A stretch of DNA of 64,000 bases from Gimesia maris (GTDB lineage Bacteria > Planctomycetota > Planctomycetia > Planctomycetales > Planctomycetaceae). The stretch lies in assembly GCF_008298035.1 (NCBI RefSeq), contig NZ_CP042910.1, positions 620,001 to 684,000 on the forward strand, in the 5' to 3' direction. Both the position numbers and the translations under genes were made by a program. Each line of letters starts with the position of its first letter. Position 1 is the stretch's first letter. The notes beneath the pieces were generated by a model, which had not been told where the DNA came from, did no database searches, and saw only the letters and a program-made list of their open reading frames with translations. Positions 17,672 to 26,387 of the stretch are shown here, one piece after another.

Positions 17672-18841
17672 ATGGGAGAAGCAACAGGTTCCACCGCCGA
17701 TGAGCAGAGTCGAAAATCGGCTGTGATCAAACAGATGGCCTTTGATTGTGGTTTCGACCTGGCCGGCCTGGCTCCGGCGATCACTCCTGCCGGCTTTCAT
17801 CATTTTCTGGAATGGCTGAATCAGGGTTATGCGGGTGAGATGAGTTATCTCGAACGCCGCAAAGACGCTTATCAGCATCCACAGCATGTAATGAGTTCCG
17901 TGCGCAGCGTACTGATGTTGACGCTGAATTACCGCACAGAGGAACCCCCGCCGGTCACGGGAACGGAAGCGCGGGTCTCGCGCTATGCCTGGGGAACCAC
18001 CGATTACCACAAAGTGATTCGAAAAAAACTGAAGCAGCTTTCTCGTTTGATTCGGGAGAAGTATCCGGATTGTGAAACGCGGGGCGTGGTGGATACCGCT
18101 CCCCTGCTGGAACGGGATTTCGCACAGTTGGCCGGACTGGGCTGGATCGGGAAAAATACGCTGCTGCTCAATAAGTCGGAGGGGAGTTGGTTTTTTCTGG
18201 CAGGGCTGCTGCTGAGTGATGAACTGGAATACGATGAGCCACATCATTCTTCGCATTGTGGCACCTGCACGCGCTGTCTGGATGCCTGTCCGACCGATGC
18301 CTTTGTCGCAGGGGGAGTTCTGGATGCGCGGAAGTGCATTTCCTATCTGACCATTGAATTACGGGATCAGCCAATCCCGCAGGAGTTACGCCCCGGTTTA
18401 GAGGACTGGGCATTTGGGTGTGATGTCTGTCAGGATGTCTGCCCGTGGAATCGAAAAACGCCTCTGAGTCGTGAAATCGCATTTCAACCCGTGGAAACAT
18501 ATGCTCCCCTGGATGCCTGTGAATTATTGTCGCTGGATGAGGTTCAGTTCCGGGAACGTTTTCAGAGTACGCCCATGTCTCGCGCGGGGAGAGCCGGTTT
18601 ATTGCGGAATGCGGCGATTGTGCTGGGGAACCGGGGAGATGTGAGTGCCGTGCCTGCGTTGAAAAACGTACTCAATGATCGAGAGCCTTTAATTCGCGGG
18701 GCAGCAGCCTGGGCACTGGGAAAACTGGGAGATGCAGAGGTGCAAACCTTTCTGAAAGAACAGTTGGCTGTCGAACCGGAGCCGCATGTCAGGCAGGAAC
18801 TGCAACAGGCAATTGCAGATATGAATATACAAAGCAAATAA
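17672..18841 (+). CDS. queG: epoxyqueuosine reductase
   Basis: Cobalamin- and iron-sulphur-dependent enzyme that reduces epoxyqueuosine to queuosine in tRNA, the last step of the pathway. The DUF1730-type N-terminal domain includes [14 protein letters not shown] and [19 protein letters not shown]. Two [4Fe-4S] ferredoxin motifs follow ([12 protein letters not shown] and [13 protein letters not shown]), then C-terminal HEAT-like repeats. The ATG at 17672 gives 389 residues. An in-frame GTG at 17612, inside the dioxygenase gene, would add 20 unconserved residues; the choice is uncertain because neither has a strong ribosome binding site. Confidence 0.93.
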   Translation: MGEATGSTADEQSRKSAVIKQMAFDCGFDLAGLAPAITPAGFHHFLEWLNQGYAGEMSYLERRKDAYQHPQHVMSSVRSVLMLTLNYRTEEPPPVTGTEARVSRYAWGTTDYHKVIRKKLKQLSRLIREKYPDCETRGVVDTAPLLERDFAQLAGLGWIGKNTLLLNKSEGSWFFLAGLLLSDELEYDEPHHSSHCGTCTRCLDACPTDAFVAGGVLDARKCISYLTIELRDQPIPQELRPGLEDWAFGCDVCQDVCPWNRKTPLSREIAFQPVETYAPLDACELLSLDEVQFRERFQSTPMSRAGRAGLLRNAAIVLGNRGDVSAVPALKNVLNDREPLIRGAAAWALGKLGDAEVQTFLKEQLAVEPEPHVRQELQQAIADMNIQSK

Positions 18842-18976
18842 ACTGGAAAATGCAGCGGGAAAGTATCAGGCTCTAATGGAAAAAATGGATGTCGTAGATT
18901 ACGATCATCTGAAGCAGCCGTGATTCAAAACACAAATAGATGCCATATATAATATAATAGATAACGGGAGTCAGAG

Positions 18977-19780
18977 ATGGGCGATCAAATTCTTATCGGA
19001 GTCAATGGAGCCGCTGGTCGGATGGGACAGCGTGTGGCAGTTCTGGTCTATCAGGATCCGGATTTGAAACTGGGAGCTGCTTTAGAGTCAGAGAATTCGC
19101 CGGCTCTGGGGAAAGATGCTGGCGAAGTGGCAGGCATCGGCCCCATCGGGGTCGAGATCCAGTCAGAGTTGACGGATCGTGTCGATGTGATCATCGACTT
19201 CTCCCTGCCCGCTGGTCTGATCAAAATTGCCGGCATCTGTGCCGAACGGCAGATTGGTCTGGTCGCTGCAACAACAGGTCTGACTCCCGAACAGCGGAAT
19301 GAAGTGCTGACAGCTTCACAGACTACCCCTCTGATTCTCGCACCCAATATGAGCCTGGCAGTGAACCTGATGATGAAACTGGTCCGCGAAGCTTCTCATT
19401 CGCTGAAAAATTCGCCGGGGGGCGTCGATGTGGAAATCATCGAACGTCATCACCGGTTTAAGGAAGATGCGCCCAGTGGAACCGCTTTACATTTCGGCGA
19501 AATCGTCGCCGATGAAATGGGCCAGACAGAACACGTTCACGGTCGGGCAGGACGTCCGGGGCCACGACCTGTTTGCGAGATTGGTTATCATGCCTTGCGC
19601 ACCGGCGATAATGTCGGCGAGCATACGATCGTGTTCGGCATGATGGGGGAAACGATTGACCTGACCGTGCGCGGGCATACCCGTGACAGCTATGTTTATG
19701 GTGCACTCGCGGGAGCGAAATACCTGGTCGCTCAGAAGCCCGGTCTGTACACAATGGCGGATGTGCTCGGTCTGAATTAG
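18977..19780 (+). CDS. dapB: 4-hydroxy-tetrahydrodipicolinate reductase
   Basis: NAD(P)H-dependent reductase of the diaminopimelate/lysine pathway, which also feeds peptidoglycan. 267 residues, standard length. The N-terminal GVNGAAGRMGQ motif is the dinucleotide-binding loop. The catalytic signature EIIERHHRFKEDAPSGTA is intact, with the His-His pair and Lys. GGGAG lies 6-11 bases upstream of the ATG. Its presence is consistent with a DAP pathway and, in planctomycetes, with a thin peptidoglycan wall. Confidence 0.96.
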   Translation: MGDQILIGVNGAAGRMGQRVAVLVYQDPDLKLGAALESENSPALGKDAGEVAGIGPIGVEIQSELTDRVDVIIDFSLPAGLIKIAGICAERQIGLVAATTGLTPEQRNEVLTASQTTPLILAPNMSLAVNLMMKLVREASHSLKNSPGGVDVEIIERHHRFKEDAPSGTALHFGEIVADEMGQTEHVHGRAGRPGPRPVCEIGYHALRTGDNVGEHTIVFGMMGETIDLTVRGHTRDSYVYGALAGAKYLVAQKPGLYTMADVLGLN

Positions 19781-20078
19781 CCCGTATCCAGGTTCCCTCA
19801 GCATCTTCAGGGTTATCGGGCCGAGACTCATCGCGCAGAACCACGATGGTAAAATGGGTGGGCAATGTTCGCTTGTTTTGCCAGGTCTATCTGGTTTACC
19901 AAGTCTGTGAAATGGTCAAGAGTCCTACACTTCGCAACCGATAGAAGAAGAGCGCTGACTGCGTCTCTTTAGAGCAGGTAGACAGGGAACTGGTGATTGA
20001 ATCGCCGACTCTCTGAGGCTCAGGGATTGAGTTCTTATCTGCAGTTACCAGGTTATTCAGCTCTCGAAGGAACGAGTG

Positions 20079-20633
20079 ATGAGTTGGCTTAAGTCTCTCA
20101 ATTATAAACGTTTTCTGCAATTATTCTCGAAAAGCAGTACTGCGTCAGAGCCCCGTTTTCTGTTTCGCTGGAATCAGACGACGAAGGTTTTTGCCGGTCT
20201 GCTGGCGAGTGTGTTTTCGATGATGGCGTTATTGTCATTTTTCGGATCGCTGGAAGAACCAGTCGAAGACAAGGGGTCTGAATCGCTCTCTCCCGTGCTG
20301 GGTGCCAGTGATGAACTCTCCATGGAGTTTGGCCTGGACGCGGAATTGCCGCTGCAGGACCAGGCAATCACAGATCCAGACGCGAAGCCCCCTGTTCATC
20401 AGGATGTGCTCATTCAAACGGTCTCAGCCGAACAGGCACCTTCAGCAGACGCTGATCAGGCCGCAGTCTTGCATGCAGTGGGGCAGCAATCAGGAAGCCC
20501 CCATGGACATATTCAGCAGGTTGGGGGAGAACACCCGATCTATGTGACCCCCAGAGGATCAGCGGGAAGTCGATCTGTTTTACAGGATAATGAAGCGGCC
20601 TGGCTGACAGGGGAAATCGAATCGCTTGAATAA
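20079..20633 (+). CDS. single-pass membrane protein upstream of an ExeA-like ATPase
   Basis: A 184-residue protein of unknown function. The ATG at 20079 follows a GAAGGAACGAG ribosome binding site; a GTG one codon earlier is possible. Residues about 1-28 are basic, then comes one hydrophobic helix (about 35-56), then an acidic, Ala/Gln/Ser-rich low-complexity region to the end. The topology suggests an inner-membrane anchor with an extracytoplasmic tail. The ExeA-like ATPase gene starts 95 bases downstream on the same strand, so a working pair is plausible, by analogy with the ExeA/ExeB arrangement, but there is no sequence proof. Confidence 0.65.
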   Translation: MSWLKSLNYKRFLQLFSKSSTASEPRFLFRWNQTTKVFAGLLASVFSMMALLSFFGSLEEPVEDKGSESLSPVLGASDELSMEFGLDAELPLQDQAITDPDAKPPVHQDVLIQTVSAEQAPSADADQAAVLHAVGQQSGSPHGHIQQVGGEHPIYVTPRGSAGSRSVLQDNEAAWLTGEIESLE

Positions 20634-20728
20634 TCGTCGGTAAACAAACTGGATTAACGTCCTCATATCAATCTATTGAGTGTCAGTACAAACACCCGAC
20701 ACTGAAACATACGCGGGAAACAGAGTTT

Positions 20729-21556
20729 ATGTATCAGAGCTACTGGAATCTGAAAAGTGGTCCCTTTGAAGAAAAGATGGACGCTTCTTTTTTTTACGAC
20801 AGCAATCCGCATCAGGCAGGCTTGTTAAAGCTCGAGTATCTGATTGAAAACAGCAAAGGAGCCGGCCTGCTGGTGGGTGGGTCTGGTCTTGGCAAGTCGT
20901 ATCTCTGTCACGTGCTGAAAAGTCAGCTGGCTGAAATTTATCAGCCGTTCGTACATCTCGTCTTTCCACAGTTGTCGCCCATTGAACTGATTTCATATCT
21001 GGCAGTCGAACTGGGAGCAGAAGAAGCCGGTATTGAGCCGCTGGTTCCCGGCAAAGACCGCATCGTCCGGGCCTTGCATCGACAGCTGCAGTTACTCTGC
21101 GAACAGGGATATAAGCCGGTCATCGTGATTGACGAAGCACATCTGATCGTCGATCAGCGGATCTTCGAAACACTGCATCAGCTGCTCAACTTCCAGCAGA
21201 CTTCCGACATCGATTTCACACTGCTGCTGGTGGGCGACCAGTTACTGCTCAGTCACCTGCAGCGTTCGTCTCAACTGGATAATCGCATCGCCGTGCGTTG
21301 CCTGCTGAAATCATTTTCGGAAGAAGAAACACAGAGCTACGTGGAACATCGCCTGCAGGTGGCAGGCCGCAGCGAACCGGTCTTTGAACCAGAGGCATTC
21401 CAGACACTGTTTGAGCTGACACAGGGAAATCCACGGAAGATTAATCGACTCTGCGATCTGGGCCTGCTGGTCGGTTATGCGGATGAATTACCCCTGATTA
21501 CGTCCGACGTGTTGGAAGCCGTCGCTGAAGAACTGGTGACGTCGATCCCGGATTAG
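20729..21556 (+). CDS. ExeA/GspA-like AAA ATPase
   Basis: A 275-residue P-loop ATPase of the AAA_22/ExeA type. The family opening (YWNLKSGPFEEKMDASFFY) is clear. Walker A is GGSGLGKS at residues about 49-56 and Walker B is VIVIDEAH at about 131-138. A sensor-like LLLVGDQ segment and a C-terminal winged-helix-like region with LTQGNPRKINRLCDL complete the fold. In type II secretion ExeA works with a peptidoglycan-binding partner to place the secretin. Here there is no peptidoglycan-binding domain, so only the motor part is present. The membrane-anchored protein just upstream is the likely partner. The stop codon directly abuts the RAYT element. Confidence 0.88.
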   Translation: MYQSYWNLKSGPFEEKMDASFFYDSNPHQAGLLKLEYLIENSKGAGLLVGGSGLGKSYLCHVLKSQLAEIYQPFVHLVFPQLSPIELISYLAVELGAEEAGIEPLVPGKDRIVRALHRQLQLLCEQGYKPVIVIDEAHLIVDQRIFETLHQLLNFQQTSDIDFTLLLVGDQLLLSHLQRSSQLDNRIAVRCLLKSFSEEETQSYVEHRLQVAGRSEPVFEPEAFQTLFELTQGNPRKINRLCDLGLLVGYADELPLITSDVLEAVAEELVTSIPD

Positions 21557-21591
21557 AAAAAGGTGTCAGGAACCTTATATTGACAGTTTAG

Positions 21592-21612
21592 GGGGATTAC
21601 GTTAGAATCCCC
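21592..21612 (+). repeat. subterminal hairpin of the RAYT element
   Basis: GGGGATT (21592-21598) pairs with AATCCCC (21606-21612) over a 7-base loop, ending just before the transposase ATG at 21618. Subterminal hairpins are typical recognition structures for Y1/HUH transposases; here the hairpin could also mask the ribosome binding site. Confidence 0.6.
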
Positions 21613-21617
21613 TGATT

Positions 21618-22301
21618 ATGGGACGACCAAAACGCGCCGCACAAGCGGGATATATTTATCATGTGTTGAACCGGGCGAATGCCCGGATGACGATCTTTGA
21701 GACGGACGAAGACTACGCCGCGTTTGAGCGGATCCTGTCGGAAGCGGTCGAGCGGTTCGAGATGCGGCTGCTCAGTTATTGCGTGATGCCCAATCATTGG
21801 CATCTGGTCGTGCATCCCAGTGAAGACGGCCAGCTCTCCCGCTTCACCGGTTGGCTCACGCTGACCCACACCCAGCGCTGGCACGCCCATCGCCAGAGCA
21901 CCGGTTCAGGCCACGTTTATCAGGGACGGTTCAAATCATTCCCGATCCAGGGCGACGAGCACTTCTATACTGTGTGCCGTTATGTTGAACGGAATGCCTT
22001 CACGGCGAAATTGGTGAAGAGGGCCGAAGACTGGAGTTGGGGCAGCCTGTATCACTGGAAACAGGGAGCGAACGAACCGCAGCCGTTGTTATCTTCCTGG
22101 CCACAGAGACGCAAACCGGGCTGGGCCGAGTATGTGAATCAACCGCTGACCGAGCGCGAAGTACAGGCGTTGGAACGCAGTATCCAGCGCGGCGCTCCCT
22201 TTGGAGACGAGGAGTGGACCGAGAAAACAGTCCAACAACTTGACCTGGCAAGCACGATAAAGCCCCGCGGCAGGCCACGAAAAACAGAAAACGGTTCCTG
22301 A
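21618..22301 (+). CDS. REP-associated tyrosine transposase (RAYT)
   Basis: A 227-residue single-domain Y1 transposase. The HUH metal-binding motif is His60-Trp-His62 in CVMPNHWHLVVHPS. The catalytic Tyr is most likely Tyr122 in RYVERNAFTAKLV. The opening GRPKRAAQAGYIYHVLNRAN is typical of RAYTs. These enzymes cut and join single-stranded DNA at palindromic ends and are linked with the spread of REP sequences. All key residues are present, so it looks intact. There is little room for a promoter of its own: it starts 61 bases after the ATPase stop and may be read through from it. Confidence 0.93.
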   Translation: MGRPKRAAQAGYIYHVLNRANARMTIFETDEDYAAFERILSEAVERFEMRLLSYCVMPNHWHLVVHPSEDGQLSRFTGWLTLTHTQRWHAHRQSTGSGHVYQGRFKSFPIQGDEHFYTVCRYVERNAFTAKLVKRAEDWSWGSLYHWKQGANEPQPLLSSWPQRRKPGWAEYVNQPLTEREVQALERSIQRGAPFGDEEWTEKTVQQLDLASTIKPRGRPRKTENGS

Positions 22302-22311
22302 CACCTTTTTA

Positions 22312-22542
22312 TTACTCGGGTGCTGCGTTTGTTGCCTCTCTCAGTTTCAGCCGGGCGATCTGGGCAGCAGAGGGGCTGTCTTTTTCAAAGAGGTCGCTGG
22401 CACTCGCGTTCGTTTCGCGAATGGGCTGGTCGGCGTGAGCACGATTGTCCATTACAGACGTCAGACCAGCAACTGTGATTGTCAGCAGCGCGATTATCAG
22501 TCTGCTGGTGCATGTCATGTAATAACGTGATTCCTGATTCAT
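22312..22542 (-). CDS. small exported protein
   Basis: A 76-residue hypothetical protein. The ATG at 22542 is preferred because AGGAG lies just upstream and it starts near a signal peptide (hydrophobic LIIALLTITVAGL, then Ala-His-Ala before Asp-Gln-Pro). An internal ATG at 22518 is also possible. The mature part is only about 40 residues, polar and Ala/Glu-rich, with no known motif. Convergent with the RAYT gene; its TAA stop lies one base beyond the element's right end. Confidence 0.5.
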   Translation of the reverse strand: MNQESRYYMTCTSRLIIALLTITVAGLTSVMDNRAHADQPIRETNASASDLFEKDSPSAAQIARLKLREATNAAPE

Positions 22543-22752
22543 CAGCTCCTGTCTCCAGCTTCGAGTTGAGAGAAGTGAGAATGTAGATACCAGACAAGAA
22601 AAAGCAATCACTGTTATCGTCTATTCTATCGTAGTTGCTGTTTTAATGGATAGACCGAATCGCGATGGAGTTACAATAGCTGTGAATACTTAAAGGTTCG
22701 GGACCCCAAAAAAGTCCTGCCCCCGTATTGCGATTATGCGTTCTGTTTCCGA

Positions 22753-23910
22753 TCACATCACTTTTGATGTTGAAGCGCGAATGCACTGCCAGTGAATGCT
22801 GGTTTCATTTGTCGATTGACCGGCATAAAAGATAACCAGAAGTTCATTGTCAGGCAACAACGCTGTCGCAGGCAAACCAACAGCGAAATTGGACATCTCC
22901 TCCCAGGCAGCAAGCATGTCGCCTGGTCGCATCAAATTTTGGGATGCTCCCTGCGAATAGAGTATTATTTCACTCTCTACTGGCCAATGATGTCCGCCAT
23001 CTTTGCTGGTGCGAAGCTTGATAGTGGGGGTTTCTGTGCGATCTACATAAACCATCACAAGCTGACCATCTGATAAACGCACTGGTGCTGCCGGTTGACC
23101 AGGAACGTCAGTATCCCAAAACGTCGACCAATCGTCATAACTGGTTTCAGTCTTTCGTGCATGTATATTGAGATATTCGCCAGTCTCTCGATCAAACGTC
23201 CAGAATAGATTTAACAGTTCATTGTCCCCGACCAGTGCGGGGCGTTGATCCCAATAAAATATTCTCAATGCCGGGTCATCACTGGTGACAATGTGATTTG
23301 ACCAGGTGTGACCATCATTGTCAGAAAGCAGCAGGATCGAACGATGATGCCAGGGTGTCTTGTCGAAATAGGGCTTATTGAGTTCAAGTTGAATCGCCAG
23401 CAGGCTGCAGTCCTCTGCATCACGGAATTGAAGAATCGGTCCTGTCAACGGCGTAGGAAGATGGTCGAACTCACTACTGACAAAGGTCGGCGACGACCAG
23501 GTCAGGCCATCATCTTTTGATCGACTCAGACAAATTCGAGTATCGAGTAACCCCTCCGTCTCTTCATTGAAAAATGGTCGTGAGGGATCACGATCATCGA
23601 CCCAGCAGAGTGCTGCGATGAGTGTGCCATCTTTCAAGGCCGTAAGATACGCTGCGCGAAAACTGCCTGGAGTCAGTTTGTCAAATTGAGGTGGTTCAAA
23701 AGGCCTTATCGGCTCTGACCAGTTGGCCCCTCTATCATCAGACCAGCAAAGCAGCGGGTGTTGGCCCGACAGGCCACTTTTTTCAGGCGCTGCCCGAAAA
23801 CTCACTAACCAGCGTCCTGTCGTGGAAACGCACACGCCGGGGAATGCGCAACTTTGTCGGTCAGTTCCAATATGAGACGGATAGACAATTCCTTGATCGA
23901 TAATCTGCAT
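22753..23910 (-). CDS. sialidase-like (BNR/Asp-box) protein
   Basis: About 385 residues forming a six-bladed sialidase-type propeller. Four Asp-box motifs are visible (WSDDRGANW, SRSKDDGLTW, LLSDNDGHTW, RTSKDGGHHW), evenly spaced as in exo-alpha-sialidases. The chosen start gives a mature-like N-terminus with no signal peptide; an ATG 14 codons upstream would not add one. A typical FRIP motif is not evident, so sialic acid hydrolysis is unproven. It may act on another glycoside or be a non-catalytic propeller. Neighbours give no pathway clue. Confidence 0.75.
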   Translation of the reverse strand: MQIIDQGIVYPSHIGTDRQSCAFPGVCVSTTGRWLVSFRAAPEKSGLSGQHPLLCWSDDRGANWSEPIRPFEPPQFDKLTPGSFRAAYLTALKDGTLIAALCWVDDRDPSRPFFNEETEGLLDTRICLSRSKDDGLTWSSPTFVSSEFDHLPTPLTGPILQFRDAEDCSLLAIQLELNKPYFDKTPWHHRSILLLSDNDGHTWSNHIVTSDDPALRIFYWDQRPALVGDNELLNLFWTFDRETGEYLNIHARKTETSYDDWSTFWDTDVPGQPAAPVRLSDGQLVMVYVDRTETPTIKLRTSKDGGHHWPVESEIILYSQGASQNLMRPGDMLAAWEEMSNFAVGLPATALLPDNELLVIFYAGQSTNETSIHWQCIRASTSKVM

Positions 23911-24040
23911 GGTAAAGTTTCTCACGAACCTGAACTCTATGATGAAAAACAATCAGACATGGAACCACTTCGTTTACACTTCTTGACAACATCCAAGACA
24001 GTCGCTGACCCCTTTAATCTCTCCTGGCACTCGGCTCACT

Positions 24041-24583
24041 TTAAGGCTTTTCAGGCGGAGGTTTAATCTCAGTTGCCGGTGTTTCTGTTGTGGTGTTTGC
24101 TTCAATGATCGCTGCGGAAGCTGATTGGGGTTGTGACTCTTTCGCTGGTTCCGATTCGATTATTTTTTTACCTTTGAGCAGGCTCTTTGCTGTATTCCAC
24201 CAGGCCACCATGTGCAAAATCACCATTACCGTTCCGGCGATCAGGAAGAACCACAATCCGAGAAACGATAACCACTCTTGAAGGTCTTTAGATGTAACTT
24301 GATCCCACCACTTACACCATTTACCTTCATATAGATCTAATAACAGGTAATCCCACAGAAGAAACAGACCAAGCAAAAAGGCAGAAAGCACCATGGGAAC
24401 ATCAGCCAGAGTCAACCACCCCAACTTCTTCCTTAGATCCCATTTTTTATCTTCTGTCTTTTGATCATTCCCGGGCAAATCTTGAATTTTTTGAATTGCG
24501 ATCAGTCTAATGGCAGAAAGATAAGCAGATAAAGTGACGGCTAACCCAAAGATCGCCAGCAGGCTACTTGTCTCAGTAATCAT
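24041..24583 (-). CDS. hypothetical membrane protein, three predicted helices
   Basis: A 180-residue protein not assignable to a family. Three hydrophobic segments lie at about residues 8-28, 56-80 and 106-130, with a basic loop after the first (IQKIQDLPGNDQKTEDKKW). The C-terminal 45 residues are polar and rich in Pro, Glu, Ala and Thr. AGAGGAG at good spacing supports the ATG at 24583. It lies between the sialidase-like gene and azoR, all on the minus strand but with long gaps, so co-transcription is unlikely. Confidence 0.7.
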   Translation of the reverse strand: MITETSSLLAIFGLAVTLSAYLSAIRLIAIQKIQDLPGNDQKTEDKKWDLRKKLGWLTLADVPMVLSAFLLGLFLLWDYLLLDLYEGKWCKWWDQVTSKDLQEWLSFLGLWFFLIAGTVMVILHMVAWWNTAKSLLKGKKIIESEPAKESQPQSASAAIIEANTTTETPATEIKPPPEKP

Positions 24584-24867
24584 GATTCAACTCCTCTCGA
24601 CTGTGATCAGGGTCAAATGAAAAAATACGCTGACAGAATGGCTGAAGAACTATTCGTCAGACTCAATTCGAGAGTGCCTGCAAAGGCCAGTTTAACAGAT
24701 GATTTCTTTTGTCGAAAGTAGTTATTTGATTTCTGCTGCTCAAACAAATCACTTCCAGGGACAGAGAAAAGGGGACAGGGTTCAATGATAAAAGAGTCCT
24801 GGTATCTCGGGTACGAGCAGTATTGAACCAGACTGACAGGTTTGATGTAGCTGGTTATATTGATAAG

Positions 24868-24899
24868 AGCTCATCCCTGACGGCCATCAGGGATGAGCT
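24868..24899 (-). repeat. perfect inverted repeat over the 3' end of azoR
   Basis: AGCTCATCCCTGA (24868-24880) and TCAGGGATGAGCT (24887-24899) are exact inverses with a 6-base loop. The right arm encodes the last residues of AzoR and the stop codon lies inside the left arm. It may act as a terminator, though the downstream sequence on the minus strand lacks a proper U-tract. Confidence 0.6.
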
Positions 24900-25590
24900 G
24901 CGACTTTGTAGATCGTCGAGTCCTGGTTAAGGGGGCAAGGTCGCCCTTTTGCGGTTGGTCTTCGGCGGCAAGCCTTAGAATATTTCTGCGAGCAGACTCT
25001 AAGGAGTTGACTAAAGCCGCACCACCATGCTCGTCATTTTCGGCGGCGATAATCTCTAAATCGGTCACGCCGATGAAGCGAAACACCGTCCGTAAGTGGG
25101 GATCAAGATGGTTATTTTTCTCGTTTCGACCACCGGAACCGTAACCACTATCACCACGGGAGATAACCGCAATCATCCGTTTACCATGAATGAGCGGTGT
25201 ATAAGGTGATTCTTCGTTATCGGGATTAAATAAGAACGTTCGACCTATACGCACAATCTGGTCTATGTAAGCTTTGAAGCCGCTTGGCATTCCGAAATTG
25301 TAAAAAGGAATCCCGGCGACAATCACATCAGCCATTAATAGCTCGTCTATCAGTTCGTTGCTCAAACGCAAGGCATCCTGCATTGCCTGGCTGCGTTCGT
25401 TCGGTGGCGTAAATGCCGCTGCGATCCACTCTTCCGTTACGTGTGGCAATGGGCTTCGTCCAATGTCACGATACGTCACGGTGCTGTTTGGGTGGTTGAC
25501 TTGCCAGCTTTGCACAAAGTCGGCTGTGAGACCACGTGTGTGAGAACGGTCGCTGCGGGGGCTTGAATCAATGTGGAGCAGGTGAGGCAT
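24871..25590 (-). CDS. azoR: FMN-dependent NADH-azoreductase
   Basis: Flavodoxin-like-fold quinone/azo reductase, 239 residues, that makes two-electron reductions of quinones and so protects against electrophile stress. The ATG at 25590 is fixed by AAGGAG seven bases upstream; an in-frame TTG at 25608 is rejected. Family features are the LLHIDSSPRSDRSHTRGL phosphate-binding N-terminus, the PFYNFGMPSGFKAYIDQI segment and a SRGDSGYG loop. The last 20 residues (around LTRTRRSTKSQ) extend beyond the usual end and run into an inverted repeat. Divergent from an HxlR-family regulator 135 bases away, which probably controls it. Confidence 0.9.
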   Translation of the reverse strand: MPHLLHIDSSPRSDRSHTRGLTADFVQSWQVNHPNSTVTYRDIGRSPLPHVTEEWIAAAFTPPNERSQAMQDALRLSNELIDELLMADVIVAGIPFYNFGMPSGFKAYIDQIVRIGRTFLFNPDNEESPYTPLIHGKRMIAVISRGDSGYGSGGRNEKNNHLDPHLRTVFRFIGVTDLEIIAAENDEHGGAALVNSLESARRNILRLAAEDQPQKGDLAPLTRTRRSTKSQLIPDGRQG

Positions 25591-25647
25591 TTCAGTTCTC
25601 CTTTTCAAAAAAAAGTATGGGTATCTGAATTACTTTAACTTTGCTGG

Positions 25648-25653
25648 TATAAT
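25648..25653 (+). promoter_or_regulatory. extended -10 element for the HxlR gene
   Basis: TATAAT preceded by TGG (an extended -10). The position 17 bases upstream holds only a weak CTGAAT. It reads toward the HxlR-family gene. Confidence 0.5.
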
Positions 25654-25696
25654 TGCCGTTCACGAGGCAGATTCAACCGGGCACAAATTTGTGGGG

Positions 25697-25712
25697 TACT
25701 TTCTTTTAAGTA
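25697..25712. promoter_or_regulatory. candidate HxlR operator
   Basis: TACTT-tctttt-AAGTA, a 16-bp inverted repeat 13 bases before the HxlR start. It resembles TACT/AGTA-type sites known for HxlR-family regulators such as YodB. Suggestive only. Confidence 0.4.
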
Positions 25713-25725
25713 GGGTGCGAGAAAG

Positions 25726-26034
25726 ATGAGTGAAATAGATGTAACCGAAGTCTTCGAAAAATGCCTGGGTTGTCGTTACATGGTGGCACTGCTCCGACGA
25801 ATTGAACAGGGAATTCAACGTCCGGGGCAATTGGAGAAGGCAGTTGACGGGATGACTGCGAAAGTCCTTTCGGAGCGACTAAAGCGACTCGTCGAATATG
25901 GCGTCGTTACAAAGACGAGTTACCCCGAAATTCCTCCACGAGTCGAATACACTTTGTCTACTTTTGGTCAACGTCTGCTGGAAATCATCGACGAAGTTGA
26001 CATTCTTCATAAGGAAGCTCGGTTGAAGAAATGA
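25726..26034 (+). CDS. HxlR-family transcriptional regulator
   Basis: A 102-residue MarR-like winged-helix repressor of the HxlR family (YodB/HypR/QorR group). The core matches the family: CRYMVALLRRI, then the recognition region with AKVLSERLKRLVEYGVVTK and the wing ending RVEYTLSTFGQRLL. Two N-terminal cysteines (Cys13, Cys16) lie where family members carry their redox- or electrophile-sensing Cys. Divergent from azoR, so the simplest model is a quinone- or thiol-stress sensor that represses azoR and itself. Start ATG at 25726, ribosome binding site weak. Confidence 0.88.
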   Translation: MSEIDVTEVFEKCLGCRYMVALLRRIEQGIQRPGQLEKAVDGMTAKVLSERLKRLVEYGVVTKTSYPEIPPRVEYTLSTFGQRLLEIIDEVDILHKEARLKK

Positions 26035-26275
26035 CAAACCGACCGTGGGTTTCCGCCTTCCAGTGCGAGTGATCCGGAAGGCGTAGCGATACTGTTTGTT
26101 ACGATATCCCCCTTTTTTTCGTACGATAACTGCACACCACACGCCGAGATATGCAGGTGATCTCTTCTCGTTGATGGTCTAATTCCAAAATCAAGACCCT
26201 TTCGTCATAATCTTCGCATATGACCCTGGTGAAACAATAAGGGTAAACACAAATGCATGAAAGGTTACCGTGTGC

Positions 26276-26387
26276 CACGGTCCGGCTCGTCCGGCCGTGC
26301 CGTGAAAGTAGTGAATGCTTGGTTCTTGAAAAATCGCTGCAGCTACGACCTCCTGCTCGCTCCGCTCGGCCCGAATTGCATTCGGGC
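26276..26387. repeat. palindrome pair, variant type
   Basis: A CACGG(T)CCGG-ctcgt-CCGGCCGTG palindrome (26276-26299) is followed about 70 bases later by GCCCGAAT-tgc-ATTCGGGC (26369-26387). The second lies within a CTCGCTCCGCTCGGCCC context. The same two-part arrangement recurs at 26824-26936, and the second part again at 53113-53130. Confidence 0.65.

Larger units (their letters stand above)
21557..22310 (+). mobile_element. compact RAYT element with perfect 18-bp inverted ends
   Basis: A 754-bp unit bounded by AAAAAGGTGTCAGGAACC (21557-21574) and its exact inverse GGTTCCTGACACCTTTTT (22293-22310). It contains only the RAYT gene; the right arm even supplies the gene's stop codon. Its left edge touches the TAG of the ExeA-like gene and its right edge lies one base from the TAA of a convergent small gene. 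The bases outside (CCCGGATTAG and ATTACTCGGG) are themselves weakly inverted. No target-site duplication is evident, as expected for HUH enzymes. Confidence 0.8.
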
